Source: an uncultured Clostridia bacterium
GTDB taxonomy: Bacteria; Bacillota; Clostridia; Oscillospirales; CAG-272
Assembly: GCA_946641795.1 (NCBI GenBank)
Contig: CAMPBZ010000035.1
Coordinates: 1-9,253, forward strand
Length of the DNA stretch: 9,253 nucleotides
Direction: 5' to 3'
The translations under genes were made by a program, and so were the position numbers. Positions 7,316-9,253 of this stretch are shown piece by piece (position 1 is the stretch's first letter; the number at the start of each line of letters is the position of its first letter). The notes under the pieces are model-generated. The model ran no database searches. It was not told the origin of the DNA and saw nothing but the letters and a program-made list of their open reading frames with translations.

Positions 7316-7816
7316 TCAGGCGTTCCAGCCCTCGCGGCGCAGGAGCTGATAGATTTGCTCCGGGTTAACCGCCGAAAAGCTGACGAATTTGGTATTGTTC
7401 AGGTTGATCCGGATCTCGTTTTCTTCCAGCACGATGGATTGAATATCCTCGCGCGCAAGCTCCATACGCTGTTCGCCGCGCTCAAAGGAGAGCAGAACGA
7501 TGCTTTGCTGGGTCAAGATCAGGTAGCCGTTCACCGAGCCGCCCGGAACGGTAAACCGCACGGGATGCTCCAACAGGAACGGCTGGGGCAAGGTTTCCTT
7601 CACGCGCCGATAGGGAGCGTCGCCGATCCAGAAGCGGAGCGGAAGGATGAAACTTAACAGCAACGCCGCGCCGGCACCGAACAGCACACCCCAAACCCAG
7701 GGCGTGAAGCGACCGGTAAAAATGCCGTAAACGGCAACGGCGCCGCCGGTGAGAGCCCCTCCGATGAGCGCAAGAATGCGCACCACGGGGGAGAAAAAGT
7801 AATTTGAAAACTTCAT
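7316..7816 (-). CDS. Small two-helix membrane protein with predicted PH/GRAM-like cytoplasmic domain, function unknown
   Basis: I do not recognise this 166-residue protein as a named family. Two hydrophobic helices are clear, at about 12-33 and 39-60, joined by a short turn (FTGRFTPW). Basic residues flank both ends (K2, R13; R61, R70, R71, K73), so a hairpin with both termini in the cytoplasm is likely. The remaining 100 residues are soluble and rich in beta strands. The pattern NGYLILTQQSIVLLSF, then ELAREDIQSIVLEEN, then IRINLNNTKFVSFSA, then a terminal helix PEQIYQLLRREGW resembles bacterial PH or GRAM domains; this is a pattern match, not a proven homology. The start is fixed by the ATGA overlap with rdgB (7813-7816) and an AAGGA site (7826-7830) at 9-nt spacing. 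Upstream in-frame codons to 8170 only shadow rdgB. Its cotranscription with housekeeping genes suggests a constitutive role; none can be assigned. Confidence 0.85.
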   Translation of the reverse strand: MKFSNYFFSPVVRILALIGGALTGGAVAVYGIFTGRFTPWVWGVLFGAGAALLLSFILPLRFWIGDAPYRRVKETLPQPFLLEHPVRFTVPGGSVNGYLILTQQSIVLLSFERGEQRMELAREDIQSIVLEENEIRINLNNTKFVSFSAVNPEQIYQLLRREGWNA

Positions 7817-8439
7817 TTTTGCGGTTCCTTTCCAATTTCGGCTTTCAGCCGTTCGGCAAAAGCCCGAATTGCCTTTCCCCGGTGGGAAACGGCGTTCTTT
7901 TCCGCCGGCGTGACCTCGGCAAGCGTTTTGCCGTACGGCTCGTAGTAGAAAAGCGGATCGTAGCCGAACCCGCCGGCGCCGTGATATTCGGTCAGAATGC
8001 GACCCTTGACTTCCCCGCGCACAACAAAGGATCGCCCGTCCGGGAACACGCAGGCAACGGTGCTGACGAACGCCGCGCCGCGCCGCTCGGCGGGAAGTCC
8101 CTCCAAAAGCGAGAGCAGTACGCGGTTGTTTGCCGCGTCGTCGTGCGCGTCCGTTCCGGTTTTGACCCACGCGAAACGCGCCGAATACACGCCCGGCTCG
8201 CCGCCGAGCGCCTCTACCGAAAGACCGGAGTCGTCGCCGACGCCGATATAGCCGGAAGCGGCCGCCGCGCGCGCTTTGATCAGCGCGTTCTCCTCAAAGG
8301 TGGCGCCGGTCTCTTCAATTTCCCCGGTAATTCCCACTTCGTCCAGCGAAAGGACTTCTACCTCCGGCAGGGTTTCGGCCAGCAGGGTGCGCAATTCGCC
8401 GATTTTTTTCGGGTTTCGGGAAGCAAGCACGATTTTCAT
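7813..8439 (-). CDS. rdgB: RdgB/HAM1 family XTP/dITP diphosphatase
   Basis: RdgB-type enzymes hydrolyse non-canonical purine triphosphates (dITP, XTP) to monophosphate plus pyrophosphate, keeping them out of DNA and RNA. The 208-residue product is full length. Family motifs appear in order: ASRNPKKIGEL at 6-16 (substrate phosphate binding), TFEENALIKA at 47-56, GDDSGLSVEAL at 68-78 (catalytic and metal aspartates D69/D70), PGVYSARFA at 82-90, GGFGYDPLF at 146-154 and the C-terminal SHRGKA at 175-180 that closes over the base. The ATG lies 9 bp after the ftsY stop, with GAGGA at 8446-8450, which overlaps that stop codon. The gene ends in an ATGA overlap with the small membrane protein. Nothing is missing or unusual. 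Confidence 0.98.
   Translation of the reverse strand: MKIVLASRNPKKIGELRTLLAETLPEVEVLSLDEVGITGEIEETGATFEENALIKARAAAASGYIGVGDDSGLSVEALGGEPGVYSARFAWVKTGTDAHDDAANNRVLLSLLEGLPAERRGAAFVSTVACVFPDGRSFVVRGEVKGRILTEYHGAGGFGYDPLFYYEPYGKTLAEVTPAEKNAVSHRGKAIRAFAERLKAEIGKEPQK
7826..7830 (-). promoter_or_regulatory. Ribosome binding site that fixes the start of the small membrane protein
   Basis: The minus strand reads AAGGA nine bases before the ATG at 7814-7816, inside the last codons of rdgB. Together with the ATGA overlap it rejects the longer in-frame version and puts the first membrane helix near the N-terminus. Confidence 0.75.
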
Positions 8440-8445
8440 TTTGTA

Positions 8446-8450
8446 TCCTC
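8446..8450 (-). promoter_or_regulatory. Ribosome binding site of rdgB overlapping the ftsY stop codon
   Basis: The minus strand reads TGAGGA, in which the ftsY TGA (8451-8449) forms part of the GAGGA site for rdgB; spacing to the ATG is 6 bases. The arrangement leaves no room for a promoter and implies that ftsY and rdgB share a transcript. Confidence 0.8.
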
Positions 8451-9253
8451 AATCAAACAACGCTTTGATAAACTCTTTTTGGTCAAACTCCTGCATATCG
8501 TCGATCTTTTCGCCTACGCCGATGAATTTGACCGGAATGCCCAGCTCCTGCCGGATGGCAAGAACGATGCCGCCCTTGGCCGTGCCGTCCATCTTGTTCA
8601 AAATCAAGCCGGTGAGCGCGGCGGCGTTGCGGAACTCCTTGGCCTGCAAAATGGCGTTCTGCCCGGTGGTGGCGTCCAGAACGAGCAGGTTTTCGCGCGC
8701 AACGCCGGGCAGTTCCCGGTCGATGACGCGGTTGATCTTTGCAAGCTCGTTCATCAGATTGGTCTTGTTATGCAATCTTCCCGCCGTATCAATGATGAGC
8801 ACGTCGGCGTTTTGATTTTTGGCCGCGTGGCAGGCGTCAAAAACAACGGCGGCGGGGTCGCTGCCCTCGTTCTGGCGCACAAGCTGAACTTTGGCGCGCT
8901 CGCACCAGACCTCCAACTGATCGATCGCCGCCGCGCGGAACGTGTCTGCCGCCGCAACGATGACCTTTTTGCCGCTTTTGCGCAACCGGTTGGAAATTTT
9001 GCCGATGGCGGTGGTTTTGCCCACGCCGTTGACCCCGATGACCAGGATGACCGACGGCTGGGTGGAAAGGTTCAGCTCTTCCCCTTCGCCGATCAGCCCT
9101 TCCAGAATTTCGCGCAAAGTATCGGTGATTTGTTCTTTTTCTTTCAGGCGGCCGTCCTTGATGCGGTCGCGCAGTTCGTCAATGATCTGCTCGGTGGTGT
9201 TTACGCCCACGTCGGCCGAGATCAGCAGTTCTTCCAGCTCCTCCAAAAGGTCT
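8449..9253 (-). CDS. ftsY: Signal recognition particle receptor FtsY, N-terminus cut by window edge
   Basis: FtsY is the membrane-associated SRP receptor GTPase that docks ribosome-SRP complexes at the Sec translocon. The frame is open through the right edge, giving 267 visible residues; the TTG near 9246 is an internal Leu codon, not a start. The end of the N-domain helical bundle is present (EELEELLISADVGVNTTE). The NG GTPase elements follow: P-loop GVNGVGKTT (9010-9036), the SRP-GTPase insertion motif DTFRAAAIDQL, DTAGR (8776-8790), the NKMD guanine-specificity motif with GTAKGG (from 8598 downwards), and the closing GVGEKIDDMQEFD with a short C-terminal helix. FtsY fits better than Ffh because the protein ends directly after this helix with no methionine-rich M domain. 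The acidic A domain, if present, is outside the window. It is the first visible gene of the minus-strand string; rdgB starts 9 bp downstream. Confidence 0.98.
   Translation of the reverse strand, partial: DLLEELEELLISADVGVNTTEQIIDELRDRIKDGRLKEKEQITDTLREILEGLIGEGEELNLSTQPSVILVIGVNGVGKTTAIGKISNRLRKSGKKVIVAAADTFRAAAIDQLEVWCERAKVQLVRQNEGSDPAAVVFDACHAAKNQNADVLIIDTAGRLHNKTNLMNELAKINRVIDRELPGVARENLLVLDATTGQNAILQAKEFRNAAALTGLILNKMDGTAKGGIVLAIRQELGIPVKFIGVGEKIDDMQEFDQKEFIKALFD

Noticed and set aside
7817..8170. N-terminal extension of the small membrane protein upstream of 7816
   Set aside because: The extra residues are the shadow of rdgB in another frame and are Arg-rich without pattern. The internal ATG has both a ribosome binding site and an ATGA overlap.
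2331..9253. CRISPR, tRNA, insertion sequence, phage or defence-system signals
   Set aside because: I looked for repeat arrays, cloverleaf-like sequences, transposase motifs and terminal inverted repeats and found none. The region is continuous housekeeping coding sequence.

Overview
The window looks like chromosomal core-genome DNA from a spore-forming Firmicute of the class Clostridia. I infer this from a SpoIIE sporulation phosphatase, a clostridial-type leucyl-tRNA synthetase, strong GGAGG-type ribosome binding sites and the gene order. The DNA is moderately GC-rich, with G or C favoured at third codon positions. That would fit an Oscillospirales/Ruminococcaceae-like lineage better than a low-GC Clostridium, but the placement is an inference. 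I see no tRNA, rRNA, CRISPR array, insertion sequence, phage gene or toxin-antitoxin pair.

Layout. The plus strand carries the 3' part of spoIIE (from the left edge to 2281). The rest is one tightly packed minus-strand gene string, read from right to left: ftsY (5' end beyond the right edge), rdgB, a small membrane protein with a predicted PH/GRAM-like domain, yhbY, nadD, yqeK, an LCP-family gene and leuS. spoIIE and leuS converge on a 49-bp spacer that holds a strong, apparently bidirectional hairpin terminator.

How the genes fit together. The minus-strand genes are spaced -4 to +45 bp apart. Three junctions are ATGA overlaps (rdgB/membrane protein, yhbY/nadD, nadD/yqeK), so one transcript with translational coupling is the simplest reading. 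The products serve basic growth functions: membrane protein targeting (FtsY), nucleotide-pool cleaning (RdgB), ribosome assembly (YhbY), NAD synthesis (NadD), dinucleoside polyphosphate removal (YqeK), wall-polymer attachment (LCP) and tRNA charging (LeuS). No promoter for this string is visible; it should lie upstream of ftsY, outside the window.

Unusual points. The ribosome-silencing factor gene rsfS, commonly found between the LCP gene and leuS in related genomes, is absent here. An uncharacterised two-helix membrane protein is inserted between rdgB and yhbY. The LCP protein has a signal-peptide-like N-terminus and almost no linker. SpoIIE has a long hydrophilic loop inside its membrane domain and a cysteine cluster before its phosphatase domain. 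None of this amounts to a clearly new biological system; the window is mostly a well-conserved housekeeping locus.
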